A stretch of DNA of 64,000 nucleotides from Cellvibrionaceae bacterium (GCA_024707385.1 JANPZW010000013.1:124001-188000); one strand, 5' to 3'; shown: positions 1 to 10,189, numbered from the stretch's first letter. Notes: generated from the letters alone by a model not told the origin. Program-made: numbers and translations.

Positions 1-1
1 C

Positions 2-1573
2 GGCGCAGCCGCAACCCCAGGCACAACACCCCCATCCGGCGGCGCGGCCTTGGCAGCGAATCCCGCCTTCGCCCCCGTGCCGGAATTCCGCATGGGCTAC
101 GACGCGCTCAGCATGTTGATGGCTGCGGCGCGCAATTTTGCTTTCATTGGCTCGCCAGGATCTCCTAGCAGCTCGCCGGCAGACACATCGGCACCGCAGT
201 TCAATTGCTATATCTACACCTCTAATCCCGGTCCCGTGATGGCAACGCCGGAATTGACGAGCCTGCTTACACAGTCACAGCCAGTCTACGACCAGATACT
301 CGCCACTGGGACACCGCGCAATATAGTGGCTGATGTGGTGACCCAGGCGCTGAAGCAGCAAAATCCTGCACAACCCCAGGCTCTCGAGCAGAACGAGGAA
401 AACGTCATCAATCTGGTGGCGATGTTTTTCGATCAGATCCTCGCTGACGAAGCCCTGCCGATCGAAATCCAATCGCTGATCTGCCGCTTGCAGATTCCCA
501 TCCTGAAAGTCGCCCTGCGGGATCGAAGCTTCTTCAGCAACCCCGAACATCCAGCGCGCCTGCTGATCAACAGCATTACCCGTATCGGCATCGCCTTTGA
601 TACCAGCAAACCGCTGGACCGCGACCCGGTCTATCGCAAACTGGTGGAAATCGTTCAGACGCTCAATCGCCAATACAAAGCGGATGACCGCATCTTTGGC
701 GAGCTCCAGGCCGAACTCGATGGCGTGGTGGAGAGGGAAAGCCGCAAGTCCACCGTGGTTGAGCAACGCACGACTCAGACCGAAGCGGGAAAATCCAGAA
801 TCAAACAGGCGCGCATGGCTGCCCAGACGTCGCTTTATCAGAAGCTCAAGACGGTGGATCTACCGGAGTTCGTGCGCGGCTTTCTCACCACTCACTGGCT
901 GCAGGTCATGGTGATCACCCACCTCAAACAAGGGGCTGAGAGCGCCGAGTGGGTATCGAACGAGCAGACAGTTTCTGATTTGATCTGGATCAGCCAGGAG
1001 CACGAAGACGCGCGCTCACTGCAGCGCCGCGAGCGACTGCTGCCGGAACTGCTGGATCGCATCGAGCGCGGCCTTGAAGTCGCCATCGACAACCGGGACG
1101 CGCGCAAGACCAAAGTGGCCGCGCTCGAGGACGCATTGAGAGTCGCTCCGACGGCACCGCAAATCCAGGAAACCGTTGCCCCGCTCAATAGCGAACAGAA
1201 AGAAGCACTGGGCAAAGGCGAAAACGCACCCAAAACCTGGGAGGAAATGACGGCGGTGGAGCGCCAGCAGGCGCGCTACGAGGAACTGGCCACGGGCTTT
1301 TATGAAATGGCCAAGAATATGCCGGAAGGCACCTGGTTGGAGTATTTTGACGAGGAGTCCGCCAAGAAGGTGCGCTGTAAACTCGCATCGAAAATCGACG
1401 CCGACACCTACCTCTTCGTCAACCGACTCGGCTTCAAGGTGCTGGAAAAAACCCGCAAACAATTCGCTTACGACATGCAGTTCAACCGCGCCAAGCTGGT
1501 GGACACACGGCCGTTCTTCGACCGGATCATGGGCAAGGTCGTCAACGATCTCACCAGCGAAGGCGCTCCCTGA
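2..1573 (+). CDS. DUF1631 family protein, C-terminal part (runs off left edge)
   Basis: The frame is open from base 2 to the stop at 1573, so the start lies outside the window and about 523 residues are visible. The visible part matches the DUF1631 family as I recognise it: a long, mostly helical, soluble cytoplasmic protein with the RLQIPILKVAL and HPARLLIN segments near residues 150-190 and an acidic, Lys-rich middle. Close to the C-terminus is a stretch around LGFKVLEKTRKQFAYDMQ, with a PilZ-like flavour (RxxxR-type sites are not clear). No signal peptide can be judged. The biochemical function of the family is not established. It is followed by 223 bases before prsK, so it is probably a separate unit. 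Confidence 0.8.
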   Translation, partial: GAAATPGTTPPSGGAALAANPAFAPVPEFRMGYDALSMLMAAARNFAFIGSPGSPSSSPADTSAPQFNCYIYTSNPGPVMATPELTSLLTQSQPVYDQILATGTPRNIVADVVTQALKQQNPAQPQALEQNEENVINLVAMFFDQILADEALPIEIQSLICRLQIPILKVALRDRSFFSNPEHPARLLINSITRIGIAFDTSKPLDRDPVYRKLVEIVQTLNRQYKADDRIFGELQAELDGVVERESRKSTVVEQRTTQTEAGKSRIKQARMAAQTSLYQKLKTVDLPEFVRGFLTTHWLQVMVITHLKQGAESAEWVSNEQTVSDLIWISQEHEDARSLQRRERLLPELLDRIERGLEVAIDNRDARKTKVAALEDALRVAPTAPQIQETVAPLNSEQKEALGKGENAPKTWEEMTAVERQQARYEELATGFYEMAKNMPEGTWLEYFDEESAKKVRCKLASKIDADTYLFVNRLGFKVLEKTRKQFAYDMQFNRAKLVDTRPFFDRIMGKVVNDLTSEGAP

Positions 1574-1796
1574 GCGCCTTTTCTCCCCTTACTGACTTCC
1601 TGCTACAATCGCGGGTCTTTTGCTGACCACTCTAAAGCGGCTCGGCCCTCAAGCCCAAAATTAAAATAGACAGCACTCGGCTCGACCCCGTACACAGATG
1701 CATCCATAAAACGGCCCGTTGCCCCAGGAACCGAATCCTGCCGGCGCTTGATGGTGCCGGAGCAGAAGATACGGATTGCTTGCCACAGGAATCACC

Positions 1797-3845
1797 ATGG
1801 AAATCGACAGCGTCACGCAAGTCGCCTTTATCTGCGCCAGCATTCTCTCCCTCATTCTGACCGGTATTTTTCTCAGCCAAATACACCGCAAGACGCTGCA
1901 TTGGTCGTTCGTCGCCGCCAGCGCTATGCAAACCATCTGGCTTCTCAATATAGGCCTGAGCCAAACGATGGGATTTTCCGAGGGCCACCTGATGCTGGTC
2001 GAGGCGGCGCACTTTGTCGCCTGGATACTGGCGACCACTCAGACCATCCGCCACTACTGCCAAAACTGCCTGCCGCGCAGCTACTCTCTGAGCATCTACG
2101 GCTTTTGCGCGATCATTCTTGTGCTCAACGGTCTGTATGTGGTGTTCGAGCCCGCCTGGCCCCAGGTGAAGATCCTGCTGGTGCTGCAGAGCATAGTCTT
2201 CGCCATAGTCGCGCTGCTCAACGTCGAGCAGCTCTATCGCAACGTCAAAACGATCCGCCTACTGAAGCTCCTTTGCCTGAATCTCGCGGCGATCTTCATT
2301 TATGACGTCTACTTCTTTTCCCAAAGTCTTGTACAACCGGAATTAAACTCCGGCTTTCTCCAGATTCGCGCCGTGATCATCATAGTCACCAGCGTTTTTA
2401 TGGGCATAGCTGCGATTACCCTGAACCAGACTCAGGACCAAGCCGCCCGCCTGTCGCTCTCCCGACCTGTCGTGCTGTACACCACCTCCCTCACTCTCGC
2501 CGGATCCCTGCTCGCGATAATCGCGCTCGGCGGCTATTACGTGCGCAGCTACGGCGGCGATTGGGGCGCGGTCGCCTATTCGCTGCTACTCGCCGGCGCC
2601 ATTGTCGCCATCACCCTGGTGTTTAGCTCGCGCACCGTGCGCGAACGCCTCACTGTGCTGATCAACAAACATCTGTTCAGCCATAAATACGACTATCGCA
2701 CTGAATGGCTGAAGCTGATCGAGCGGCTGTCACAACCCACATCTCCAGAGGATGTGCACCGCCGCGCGCTGGGGGCGGTCGCCACCATTTTCAAAAGCCG
2801 AGGCGGCGCACTCTGGCTGCGCCGCGGCAAGATTCTGGTGCCGGTGTATCAGGACAACATCGCCATCAAGGTGCTGGAAGCCATAGAGCCGGACGACAGC
2901 GAGTTCGCCCAGGCGCTGGAACAATCGGAATGGGTGTTCCTCCCCTCCTTTACCAGCACGCAGGATCCGCTCGCACAAAACAACCAATATCTGCCGGAGT
3001 GGGCGCATCACATCGAGGACATATGGCTGATCCTGCCGCTGCTCAATGAGTCTGAGCTGATCGGTTTCATGGTGCTAACCAGCCCCAGCGGCGACGCCAC
3101 CCTCAACTGGGAAGACCTCGACCTGCTGAAAACCGTCGGGCGGCAGATCGCCAATTATCTCGAGCGTCACGAGCAGGCCGAGCAACTGGCGGAGGCGCGC
3201 CAGTTCGATGCATTCAACAAGCTCGCCGCCTATGTCATGCACGACCTGAAGAATCTCATCGCGCAGCAGTCTCTGGTCGTCAAAAACGCCGAGAAGCACA
3301 AGGACAATCCCGCCTTCGTGGAAGACGCCATTCAGACCATCAACAATTCCGTGACGCGCATGAACAACCTGTTGCGCAAATTGCAGCGCAATGAGCCGGA
3401 AGGGGTGCGCGTGCTCAACTTCAACGAAGTGCTGGTCGAGGCAATAAAACGCTGCCAGAAAGGACAACCGATACCGACGCTGCGCAACGAGCATGAAGGC
3501 GTGCGCGTAAAAGGTGATTGGGACAGCCTGGTGATGGTATTCGTGCACCTGATCCAGAACGCCCAGGACGCCACCCAGCCGAGCGGTTTCATCGATCTGC
3601 ATGTGCGCCGGGAAGCCAACGTGATCTTTGTTGCCATAGAGGATAACGGCGAGGGAATGGACGAGGACTTTATTCGCAATCGTCTGTTTAAACCCTTCGA
3701 CACCACCAAAACCGGCAAGGGCATGGGTATAGGGGTGTATCAGGCGCGCGACTACGTGCAGGCTCTCGGTGGCAATCTCTCCGTCGAAAGTATCAAGGGC
3801 GAAGGCACCACCTTCACCATCTCCCTGCCAGTAACCAGCAGTTGA
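1797..3845 (+). CDS. prsK: PEP-CTERM/EPS system sensor histidine kinase PrsK
   Basis: Inner-membrane sensor kinase of the PrsK/PrsR pair, which controls sigma-54-dependent transcription of PEP-CTERM protein and exopolysaccharide genes in other bacteria. About 682 residues. The N-terminal 290 residues form about eight hydrophobic segments, followed by a GAF-like region (about 310-455). The phosphoacceptor box YVMHDLKNLI has its His near residue 482. The ATPase domain carries N-box HLIQNAQDA, DNGEGMD and a GKGMGIGV glycine box. The ATG at 1797 is chosen over the upstream TTG (1776) because AGGA at 1787-1790 is correctly spaced. The stimulus is unknown. The partner response regulator starts 97 bases downstream on the same strand, and the EPS locus follows. 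Confidence 0.9.
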   Translation: MEIDSVTQVAFICASILSLILTGIFLSQIHRKTLHWSFVAASAMQTIWLLNIGLSQTMGFSEGHLMLVEAAHFVAWILATTQTIRHYCQNCLPRSYSLSIYGFCAIILVLNGLYVVFEPAWPQVKILLVLQSIVFAIVALLNVEQLYRNVKTIRLLKLLCLNLAAIFIYDVYFFSQSLVQPELNSGFLQIRAVIIIVTSVFMGIAAITLNQTQDQAARLSLSRPVVLYTTSLTLAGSLLAIIALGGYYVRSYGGDWGAVAYSLLLAGAIVAITLVFSSRTVRERLTVLINKHLFSHKYDYRTEWLKLIERLSQPTSPEDVHRRALGAVATIFKSRGGALWLRRGKILVPVYQDNIAIKVLEAIEPDDSEFAQALEQSEWVFLPSFTSTQDPLAQNNQYLPEWAHHIEDIWLILPLLNESELIGFMVLTSPSGDATLNWEDLDLLKTVGRQIANYLERHEQAEQLAEARQFDAFNKLAAYVMHDLKNLIAQQSLVVKNAEKHKDNPAFVEDAIQTINNSVTRMNNLLRKLQRNEPEGVRVLNFNEVLVEAIKRCQKGQPIPTLRNEHEGVRVKGDWDSLVMVFVHLIQNAQDATQPSGFIDLHVRREANVIFVAIEDNGEGMDEDFIRNRLFKPFDTTKTGKGMGIGVYQARDYVQALGGNLSVESIKGEGTTFTISLPVTSS

Positions 3846-3942
3846 CCAGCCCCGGTGACCCTCGACAGAACGATGCACAGACGTCCGAGTTGATTTACCA
3901 TGGCCGTCGCACTCTTTCTTCCTCTATAAGTCACCTGATGCC

Positions 3943-5317
3943 ATGAGCAAACAACCGCACAAACAGAAGCTTCTGATCATTGAAGATGACCTCGGCCTGC
4001 AAAGCCAGCTGCGCTGGCACTTTGACCAGTACGAAGTGATCGTCGCCGGCGACCGCGAAGAGGCGCTCGCAGCCGTGCGACTGCACGAACCGGCAATTAT
4101 TCTTCAGGATCTTGGCCTGCCTCCAGACGACGAGGGCGTAGAAGAGGGGTTTCGCTGCATCCGGGAAATCACAGCGCTGAGCCCCTCCACCAAAATCATC
4201 GTCATGACAGGCAATTCCGACTATGAAAATGCGGTGCGCGCAGTCGCCATGGGCGCCTACGACTTCTATCAAAAACCGGTCAATGCAGACACGCTTGATC
4301 TGATCCTGCAGCGGGCGTTTCACATCTTCAACCTGGAAGAGCAACACCGCCGCCTGCAGGAACAGCAACAAGCCCCCCCTGAGCGGCATCATCGCCTGCG
4401 ACCCGGGCATGCTGAAAATCTGCCGCACCATCGAAAAGCTCGCCCCCAGTAACGTGACCTGCACTCTCACCGGAGAGAGTGGCACCGGCAAGGAAGTCCT
4501 CGCCAAGGCGCTACACCGCCTGAGCCCGCGCGCCAACCATCGCATGGTTGCCATCAACTGCGCTGCGGTGCCGGAAAATCTTATGGAAAGTGAACTCTTC
4601 GGCTACGAGAAGGGTGCGTTCACCGGCGCCAATAAACGCACACTCGGCAAAGTCGAGACGGCCCATGAAGGCACTCTCTTTCTCGACGAGATAGGCGATA
4701 TGCCCCTGGCACTGCAGGCAAAACTGCTGCGCTTTCTTCAGGAGAGAAAAATCGAGCGCGTCGGCGGCCGGGAAGAAATCCCCGTTGACGTGCGCGTAGT
4801 CTGCGCCACCAATAAGAATCTGAAAGAGATGGTAAAAGAAGGGACCTTCCGGGAAGACCTTTTCTACCGCATCTGCGAAATGGAGATCCACATACCACCC
4901 CTGCGTGAACGCTATGGCGACAAGCTGCTGCTGGCCCGGCACTTCCTGCGCATGTACACAGAACAGAACAATACCAACGTGGTGAGCTTCAGCCCCGAAG
5001 CGGTGGAAGCCATCGAAACCTACGACTGGCCAGGCAACATCCGCGAAATGGAAAACCGCGTCAAACGCGCCGTGGTGATGGCGGACGACAAAATGGTGTC
5101 ATCCCTGGATCTGGGTATAGCCCCAACAGGCGAAAGCCTGAATATCAACCTGCGCCAGGTAAGGCAGAATGCTGAGCGGGCGGCCATTCTGCGAGCGCTG
5201 ACCATGACCGAAAGCAATATCTCCGCAACTGCCAAGCTACTCGGCGTTACGCGCCCAACGCTGTATGACCTCCTCAAAAAGTACAACATTCAGGTACCCG
5301 GAGGCGCCCAGGAGTAA
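3943..5317 (+). CDS. prsR: PEP-CTERM/EPS system sigma-54 response regulator PrsR (frameshifted as sequenced)
   Basis: NtrC-type activator that should receive phosphate from PrsK and open sigma-54 promoters. Order: receiver domain (about residues 7-125, with phospho-Asp in IILQDLGLPP and the KP signature in YDFYQKPV), AAA+ domain with Walker A GESGTGKE, the sigma-54 contact loop GAFTGA and Walker B FLDEIGDMP, then a Fis-type helix-turn-helix (SATAKLLGVTRPTLYDLLKKY). The frame breaks in a run of seven C at 4373-4379. With six C the reading continues smoothly as QAPLSGIIACDPGMLK into the AAA+ domain, the usual PrsR sequence. I read this as a homopolymer overcall, not a real truncation. Without correction the receiver would be separated from the output domains. 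Confidence 0.9.
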
Positions 5318-5321
5318 TTAG

Positions 5322-5349
5322 TTTGGCTGGGAAACACCCAGCCAAATTT
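5322..5349 (+). terminator. Rho-independent-like terminator after prsR
   Basis: Perfect 10-bp stem (TTTGGCTGGG paired with CCCAGCCAAA) around a five-base loop, starting 5 bases after the prsR stop. The following T-run is short (TTT), so it may be leaky. Confidence 0.6.
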
Positions 5350-5706
5350 ACCAATGTCGGATATTTTCACACTGATCTGGTTAAGATCACACCCAAATAA
5401 ACCGAGCCTATCCTAAGAAGAAAGCACCAAAACAACCCAGCCTGATCAACTTTTCACCACTTCAGAGCAAATTTCTCCTTATCACACCAACGACCATGTC
5501 GAGCTTTTATACATAGGCGGTCATGAGGATGCGCCGCTGCGCTGCAAAAAAGGAAAGAAGGGTGGTAAAAATGACTTTCACGCCAAAACAATGAATTGGG
5601 AAGAAAAATACAAATCCTTGATTTCAATCAGATTTTGAAAGACGACTTGCCGCTAGCAGATGTCAGAATCTGCCGAAATTATGTGAAACAGGTCAAATTA
5701 TAAATA
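5350..5706. other. Intergenic stretch, no recognised gene
   Basis: AT-richer than its surroundings. Plus-strand frame 2 is open from 5417 to a stop at 5636-5638 (about 73 codons) and contains a basic GKKGGK segment, but it has no ATG, GTG or TTG start and I recognise no family. It may be a remnant or chance. The 3' end leads into the sigma-54 promoter and may hold PrsR enhancer sites, which I could not identify. Confidence 0.4.
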
Positions 5707-5722
5707 TGGCACACATCCTGCT
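5707..5722 (+). promoter_or_regulatory. Sigma-54 (RpoN) promoter of the small PEP-CTERM-like gene
   Basis: TGGCAC at 5707-5712 and CTGCT at 5718-5722 put the invariant GG (5708-5709) and GC (5720-5721) exactly 10 bases apart, as in the -24/-12 consensus TGGCAC-N5-TTGCW; only one -12 base deviates. It faces the 60-residue gene at 5819, about 85 bases downstream of the expected start point. It lies close to prsR, whose product is a sigma-54 activator. Confidence 0.8.
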
Positions 5723-5818
5723 AATTGATTCTTGCGCTTAAGGGCGCAAACAAAAAACACCTCAGCTCAGAAAGCTGATTTTGGGGCTTTGACCACAGGA
5801 CGGAATAGGACGTTATTT

Positions 5819-6001
5819 ATGAAAAGAGGTTTGTTATTTTTCATAAAAGCTATAGCAATCAGTTTGTTTTTGTCACAGACAACAACGTCTGATACTGGAT
5901 ATCAATTCATCGGCAATCCGATCGATGAACCAATCTTTTTGACCATATGCGGTATCGCATTGCTGTTCCTTGGTTTGTATCGCTCGAAAGGCAACGCCTG
6001 A
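5819..6001 (+). CDS. Small secreted protein with PEP-CTERM-like C-terminal tail
   Basis: 60 residues. Residues 1-20 form a basic-hydrophobic signal-like segment (MKRGLLFFIKAIAISLFL). A short linker of about 15 residues follows, then a tail with DEP at about 36-38, a hydrophobic helix (IFLTICGIALLFLGLY) and a basic end (RSK). This is the three-part layout of PEP-CTERM sorting signals, except that the first residue of the motif is D instead of P. The mature linker would be tiny. The ATG at 5819 is preferred over the upstream ORF start at 5732 because AGGA at 5807-5810 is well placed and the signal peptide begins there. The sigma-54 promoter and neighbouring prsKR support a role in that system. 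No exosortase is visible in the window, so processing is unproven. Confidence 0.65.
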   Translation: MKRGLLFFIKAIAISLFLSQTTTSDTGYQFIGNPIDEPIFLTICGIALLFLGLYRSKGNA

Positions 6002-6229
6002 GAGCGATACTCCAACTCATCACTGTTTTCCTAACCCTCATTTCAACCGCGCACCAATCTCCCAGTCATAATAATCAGTAACAAATAAAAACAACTGGCC
6101 AACACCGTCATGTTGCCTTGCGCTCATTGCGCCTGAGGTGAAGCTGCTATACTCCGCCCGCAAATCCAGGGGCCATGTTTATCGGCAGGCCGACGGATAA
6201 AAAATCCTTTCAGAAGATCGCCGCATCCA

Positions 6230-7663
6230 ATGAGTGAATCCAATCCTTTTGCCACACAAAGACAACGCACGAAGCGACTGCTGCAAAATCACGATACGCT
6301 CGCACAGTGGATCCAACATATCCTTAATCTGTTCGTTGTTAGCATTACCCTGTGCCTGTTTGCCTATTGGCGAGATGGAGAAGTCGGCCAACAATATCGC
6401 ACCATGCTGGCCTTCGCGATTCTGTTGATGACGATCACTTATTACATCATGGGAGTATTTCGCCGCTTTGATCGCCTGGATGGGGCGATTCAGCATCTCG
6501 CCCGAGCCTGGGGGATTGTCATTATCATTCTCGCCTGGACCGCATTTCTGACGCGGACCTCTGAGGAATACTCTCGCCAAGTCATCGTGTATTGGGTGTT
6601 AACAGCATTTTTCGGCCAGGCAGTGCTTCTCACCGCCACCTATAACTGGTTCAAGCTTTACCGCCGCAAATATCAGCAGCGCCTTCCCGCCATTATTCTC
6701 GGTACCGGCGGTGTTGCCCGCCATCTCGCCCAAAGCATCAAAAAAAATATCTGGCTAAATGACACTGTCGTAGGCGTGGTGAAACATCACGATGAAACGA
6801 GCGAATGGACAAACCAGGAAATTCCTCTGCTGGGCGAGGAAAAAAACCTGACGGATATCATAAAAAAATACGGCATTCGCAAAGTCTATGTCGCCCTTCC
6901 TCTGGCCCTGACACATCAGGTCAAAGGCATTCACGACAAGCTCTTTGCGGAGAATCTGGATCTGGTCTGGGCCCCGGATATCTTCGAGTTTCAACTGCTT
7001 AACCACAGCGTGCGGGAAGTCGCCGGCATCCCGTTGCTGAATCTTAACGAAACTCCTCTGATGGCGGGTGGGCCTGCGTTTGTGAAGCTCGTTATGGATA
7101 AAGTAATTTCGTTGGCTCTCATCGTGATGCTCAGTCCGGTACTAAGCATACTCGCGCTTGCCGTCAAGCTCTCGTCACCAGGTCCGGTTATCTTCAAGCA
7201 GCAAAGGGATGGATGGGATGGAAAAAAATTTAACGTCTATAAATTCCGCAGCATGTATATCCACGAAGAAAAAGATGTAGTAGAGCAGGCGAAGAAAAAT
7301 GATAGCCGCATCACACCCGTCGGTCGCTTTATCCGACGCACAAGCCTGGATGAGCTGCCACAGTTGTTCAACGCGCTGGAAGGCTCAATGTCTCTCGTGG
7401 GTCCACGGCCGCACGCCGTATCCCATAACGTGTATTACTCCGACAAAGTAAAAGCATACCTCGCCCGCCACCGCATCAAACCGGGCATCACAGGGCTGGC
7501 ACAGATTTCAGGATTTAGAGGGGAGACGGAAAATCTTGAGGACATGCAAAAAAGAGTGGAATACGACCTGGAATACATCAGCAACTGGTCGCCAATGCTG
7601 GATCTGAAAATTCTGTTCCTTACTCCGCTCCGGCTTATATCAAAACGAGGGAACGCCTACTAA
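6230..7663 (+). CDS. Undecaprenyl-phosphate glucose phosphotransferase (EPS initiating enzyme)
   Basis: Polyprenyl glycosylphosphotransferase of the WcaJ/EpsB type, about 477 residues. It transfers a sugar-1-phosphate (probably glucose-1-P) to undecaprenyl phosphate in the inner membrane and so starts the exopolysaccharide repeat unit. N-terminal region: four or five membrane segments up to about residue 125. Middle: a Rossmann-like domain starting at [18 protein letters not shown] further membrane segment lies near 290. C-terminal bacterial sugar transferase domain with [40 protein letters not shown] and LVGPRPHA, all diagnostic. It is the first gene of the EPS locus. The start ATG has only a weak ribosome-binding site. 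Confidence 0.9.
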   Translation: MSESNPFATQRQRTKRLLQNHDTLAQWIQHILNLFVVSITLCLFAYWRDGEVGQQYRTMLAFAILLMTITYYIMGVFRRFDRLDGAIQHLARAWGIVIIILAWTAFLTRTSEEYSRQVIVYWVLTAFFGQAVLLTATYNWFKLYRRKYQQRLPAIILGTGGVARHLAQSIKKNIWLNDTVVGVVKHHDETSEWTNQEIPLLGEEKNLTDIIKKYGIRKVYVALPLALTHQVKGIHDKLFAENLDLVWAPDIFEFQLLNHSVREVAGIPLLNLNETPLMAGGPAFVKLVMDKVISLALIVMLSPVLSILALAVKLSSPGPVIFKQQRDGWDGKKFNVYKFRSMYIHEEKDVVEQAKKNDSRITPVGRFIRRTSLDELPQLFNALEGSMSLVGPRPHAVSHNVYYSDKVKAYLARHRIKPGITGLAQISGFRGETENLEDMQKRVEYDLEYISNWSPMLDLKILFLTPLRLISKRGNAY

Positions 7664-7680
7664 GGCGCTCCCTCTCACAA

Positions 7681-9000
7681 TCAGAAGAAAAGATAGCGGA
7701 AACGAACACCGGCAAAAGTGGATTCGTAACTTTCTCTTGCTTCAAAACTGCGTCTGACCTGCCCCGCCAGCAAATCTAATTGGCCGTCTCGAATCAGGCG
7801 TGGAAAGCTGATGGTGAGATCTACCGACGCCTGCTCGTAACCTCCATCAGCCTGCACATTGAGCTCTTCAAAATCCTGATAACCCCCGCGCACTGAAAGG
7901 TTCACCGCTGAAGAGGCGCGATAGGCGAACTGCAGGCGGACGCTCAACTCGCGGGAATCCAGCTCCGGATAATTCACATAGCTCTCCTCATCTACACCCA
8001 AATCAAGCGCTGCCGTGCATACGGAACAAATCTGCGAATGTCCCCAGGAAAAGGCGAATTGCTGCAACTTGAACTGGTCGATCACACCCGCCAGCCGGCC
8101 ATCCACCTCAACATCCGTAATCGGGCTGACCTCCGATGACATCTGTGAGCCTTGCGAGGTGTCAGATAAAAACTGGTTATAGGACACCCGCATCGACTGC
8201 GGCCCAGAGGCATAGGCCAAATCCGCAGCTACCGAAGGTGAGGTAACGGTGTCAGTATCGGACTCGATGCGATTGCTGCCGACTTCCATACCGTAAGACA
8301 ACCGCCGCAATTCGGTTCGCCAAGTCGCCGCCACGCGCGAATAACGCAGATCACTATCGTCGAGATTGATATATTCCAGGTCGTAGCCGGTAACACTGAG
8401 GCCGGCCTTGCTCAAGGGCGAAACGTCGCGCTCATAAGAAACACCAACGTTGTGGCGGCGGGCTTCATTTTCCTTGCTTTCATCGAATTGAATTTCCGTC
8501 GTCCCCACCCAAGCGCCCAGAGCATTACCCCGACCTGGCGTTACAGAGCCATACAAAACGCCAGAGAGAAAAACACGGTTGTCCCGGTTCGCAGGGCGGT
8601 CTGCTGACAGAGGATCGAGGGATACTTCGCGCGACGAGTGGGAAAGCTCAAGATAATAATTGCGGCGCTGTGGCCCGAACGTCAGGACGGAATCTCCCAG
8701 GATGACGCGCTCATCATCCTCTTCAAACTCGGAATAGCGGCGATCCTCAATACTGTAGTTTGTGACGAGTCCGGCCCAACTGCCCTGCAACTGGCCCTCT
8801 GCTCTAAGGCTGGCAATGGTCTGAATTTCACTTACCTCGTCCTCCGACTCCGGCACCAAGCCAGCATTTTCAACGTTCCGCACCTCGATAGAGCCGCTCA
8901 CACTAAGACCAACCGGATCTATTTGGGTCTGCGCCCATGCCGACGAAGATACAGCCGCACCACCAAGCGCAAGCCAAGCCCACGAATAATATCTTTGCAC
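7681..9000 (-). CDS. Outer-membrane beta-barrel protein of the EPS locus
   Basis: 439 residues with a cleavable signal peptide ending SSAWAQ. The rest alternates polar and aromatic/hydrophobic residues in short strands and ends with RFRYLFF, the terminal-Phe signature of outer-membrane barrels. Barrel proteins of this size accompany PEP-CTERM/XrtA-type exopolysaccharide loci (TIGR03016-like and EpsL-like families). A role in secreting or anchoring the polymer is inferred. The start is GTG at 9000 with AGGAGTGAG upstream. It is convergent with the sugar transferase gene (17 bases between stops) and divergent from the WecG-type gene. Confidence 0.7.
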   Translation of the reverse strand: MQRYYSWAWLALGGAAVSSSAWAQTQIDPVGLSVSGSIEVRNVENAGLVPESEDEVSEIQTIASLRAEGQLQGSWAGLVTNYSIEDRRYSEFEEDDERVILGDSVLTFGPQRRNYYLELSHSSREVSLDPLSADRPANRDNRVFLSGVLYGSVTPGRGNALGAWVGTTEIQFDESKENEARRHNVGVSYERDVSPLSKAGLSVTGYDLEYINLDDSDLRYSRVAATWRTELRRLSYGMEVGSNRIESDTDTVTSPSVAADLAYASGPQSMRVSYNQFLSDTSQGSQMSSEVSPITDVEVDGRLAGVIDQFKLQQFAFSWGHSQICSVCTAALDLGVDEESYVNYPELDSRELSVRLQFAYRASSAVNLSVRGGYQDFEELNVQADGGYEQASVDLTISFPRLIRDGQLDLLAGQVRRSFEARESYESTFAGVRFRYLFF

Positions 9001-9311
9001 CGTCTCTCACTCCTAAGAATTTTCAAGACCTAAGTAGGGCGATTATACGCCGCGCTCATGGACCGGCATAACCGGTGCCGCACATTCTTAAATAATGATC
9101 TTTCAAGACGTTGCGGATCCGTTAAGCATGCAATGTACTCCACCAGAGGATGTGTTTAAAATCTGCGCCTATGGGCGAGACCGCACTTCAGGCGTCACCA
9201 CGATGAAGTAGCATGCCCCTCCTCATTGGCCTCCTGCCGGTGACCTCAACACAAAGGGGGCTTGCACAACGACCGGGCACATGCCGAAACTCACTAAACG
9301 TGCAAAAAACG
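9001..9311. other. Divergent intergenic region
   Basis: It separates the outer-membrane barrel gene (minus) from the WecG-type gene (plus) and should hold both promoters. I see no convincing sigma-70 or sigma-54 match. The open frame of the downstream gene extends up to 9213, but its extra N-terminus does not look like the family. Confidence 0.4.
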
Positions 9312-10109
9312 ATGAATTATCCAAAAGTGCAACTGCTCAATATTGATCTGGACAACCTGACCACGGAAGAATTGCTGGATCAATTTAAGGAAGGCATCCT
9401 GGTCACGCCAAATATCGACCACTTGATCAAACTACAAAAAGACCAAGACTTTTATCTGTGTTATCAGCAAGCCTCCTTCACAGTTTGTGATAGCCGCATA
9501 CTTTATCTTTTAAGCCGGCAGCTTTTTCCTGCCAACCCGCTGCGAGCGCAGATCACCGGGTCCGATTTTTTCCCAACCTTCTGTGATTACCACAGCCAAG
9601 CACAAACCGGAGCAAAGATTTTTCTGCTCGGCGGCACGGATGAATCAGTGCAGATAGCAAAAAGCAAAATCAATCAGAGAACCAACAGCAATATCGTAGT
9701 CGGCGCCTATTCGCCTCCGTTTGGTTTTGAAAAATCAGCCGAAGAAACGGCGAGAATCATCCAACTTATCCGCGCATCCGGGGCCAATACATTGGCCATA
9801 GGAGTCGGCGCACCCAAGCAGGAAAAATGGGTGTGTGCCCACCGCAACAAAATGCCGGAAATAACCCGATATCTAGCAATTGGTGCGACAATAGAATTTG
9901 AAAGCGGGAATTTGCAACGAGCTCCAAAATGGATGACACGCTTTGGTATTGAGTGGCTGTTTCGTCTCTCGCAGGAACCCAAGCGGCTGGCGAAGCGATA
10001 TCTGGTTGAAGATATGCCGATTTTCTTTTTGTTGCTCAAACAACGACTGGGTTTATATAAGAACCCATGGACTCCACCGGATAACAAAATCGTCAGAAGC
10101 GGAGAATAA
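9312..10109 (+). CDS. WecG/TagA/CpsF family glycosyltransferase (GT26)
   Basis: About 265 residues from ATG 9312. Family hallmarks: early VTPNIDHLIKL, VCDSRIL, the ITGSDFFP segment, KIFLLGGTDES, the IGVGAPKQEKW motif and the C-terminal RAPKWMTRFGIEWLFRL block, which binds the membrane and lipid acceptor. These enzymes add N-acetylmannosaminuronate-like or related hexosamine residues onto undecaprenyl-linked intermediates at the cytoplasmic face. The donor here cannot be told. The 33 extra residues available upstream are Pro/Arg-rich and do not match, so the internal ATG is preferred. Confidence 0.85.
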   Translation: MNYPKVQLLNIDLDNLTTEELLDQFKEGILVTPNIDHLIKLQKDQDFYLCYQQASFTVCDSRILYLLSRQLFPANPLRAQITGSDFFPTFCDYHSQAQTGAKIFLLGGTDESVQIAKSKINQRTNSNIVVGAYSPPFGFEKSAEETARIIQLIRASGANTLAIGVGAPKQEKWVCAHRNKMPEITRYLAIGATIEFESGNLQRAPKWMTRFGIEWLFRLSQEPKRLAKRYLVEDMPIFFLLLKQRLGLYKNPWTPPDNKIVRSGE

Positions 10110-10189
10110 GTAGTGTTACCACAACATGAGGACAAACTAGCGCTCTCATACCGGAGCCTGCGCTAGCTGTAAGCCAAAGGGAGAGCTGA

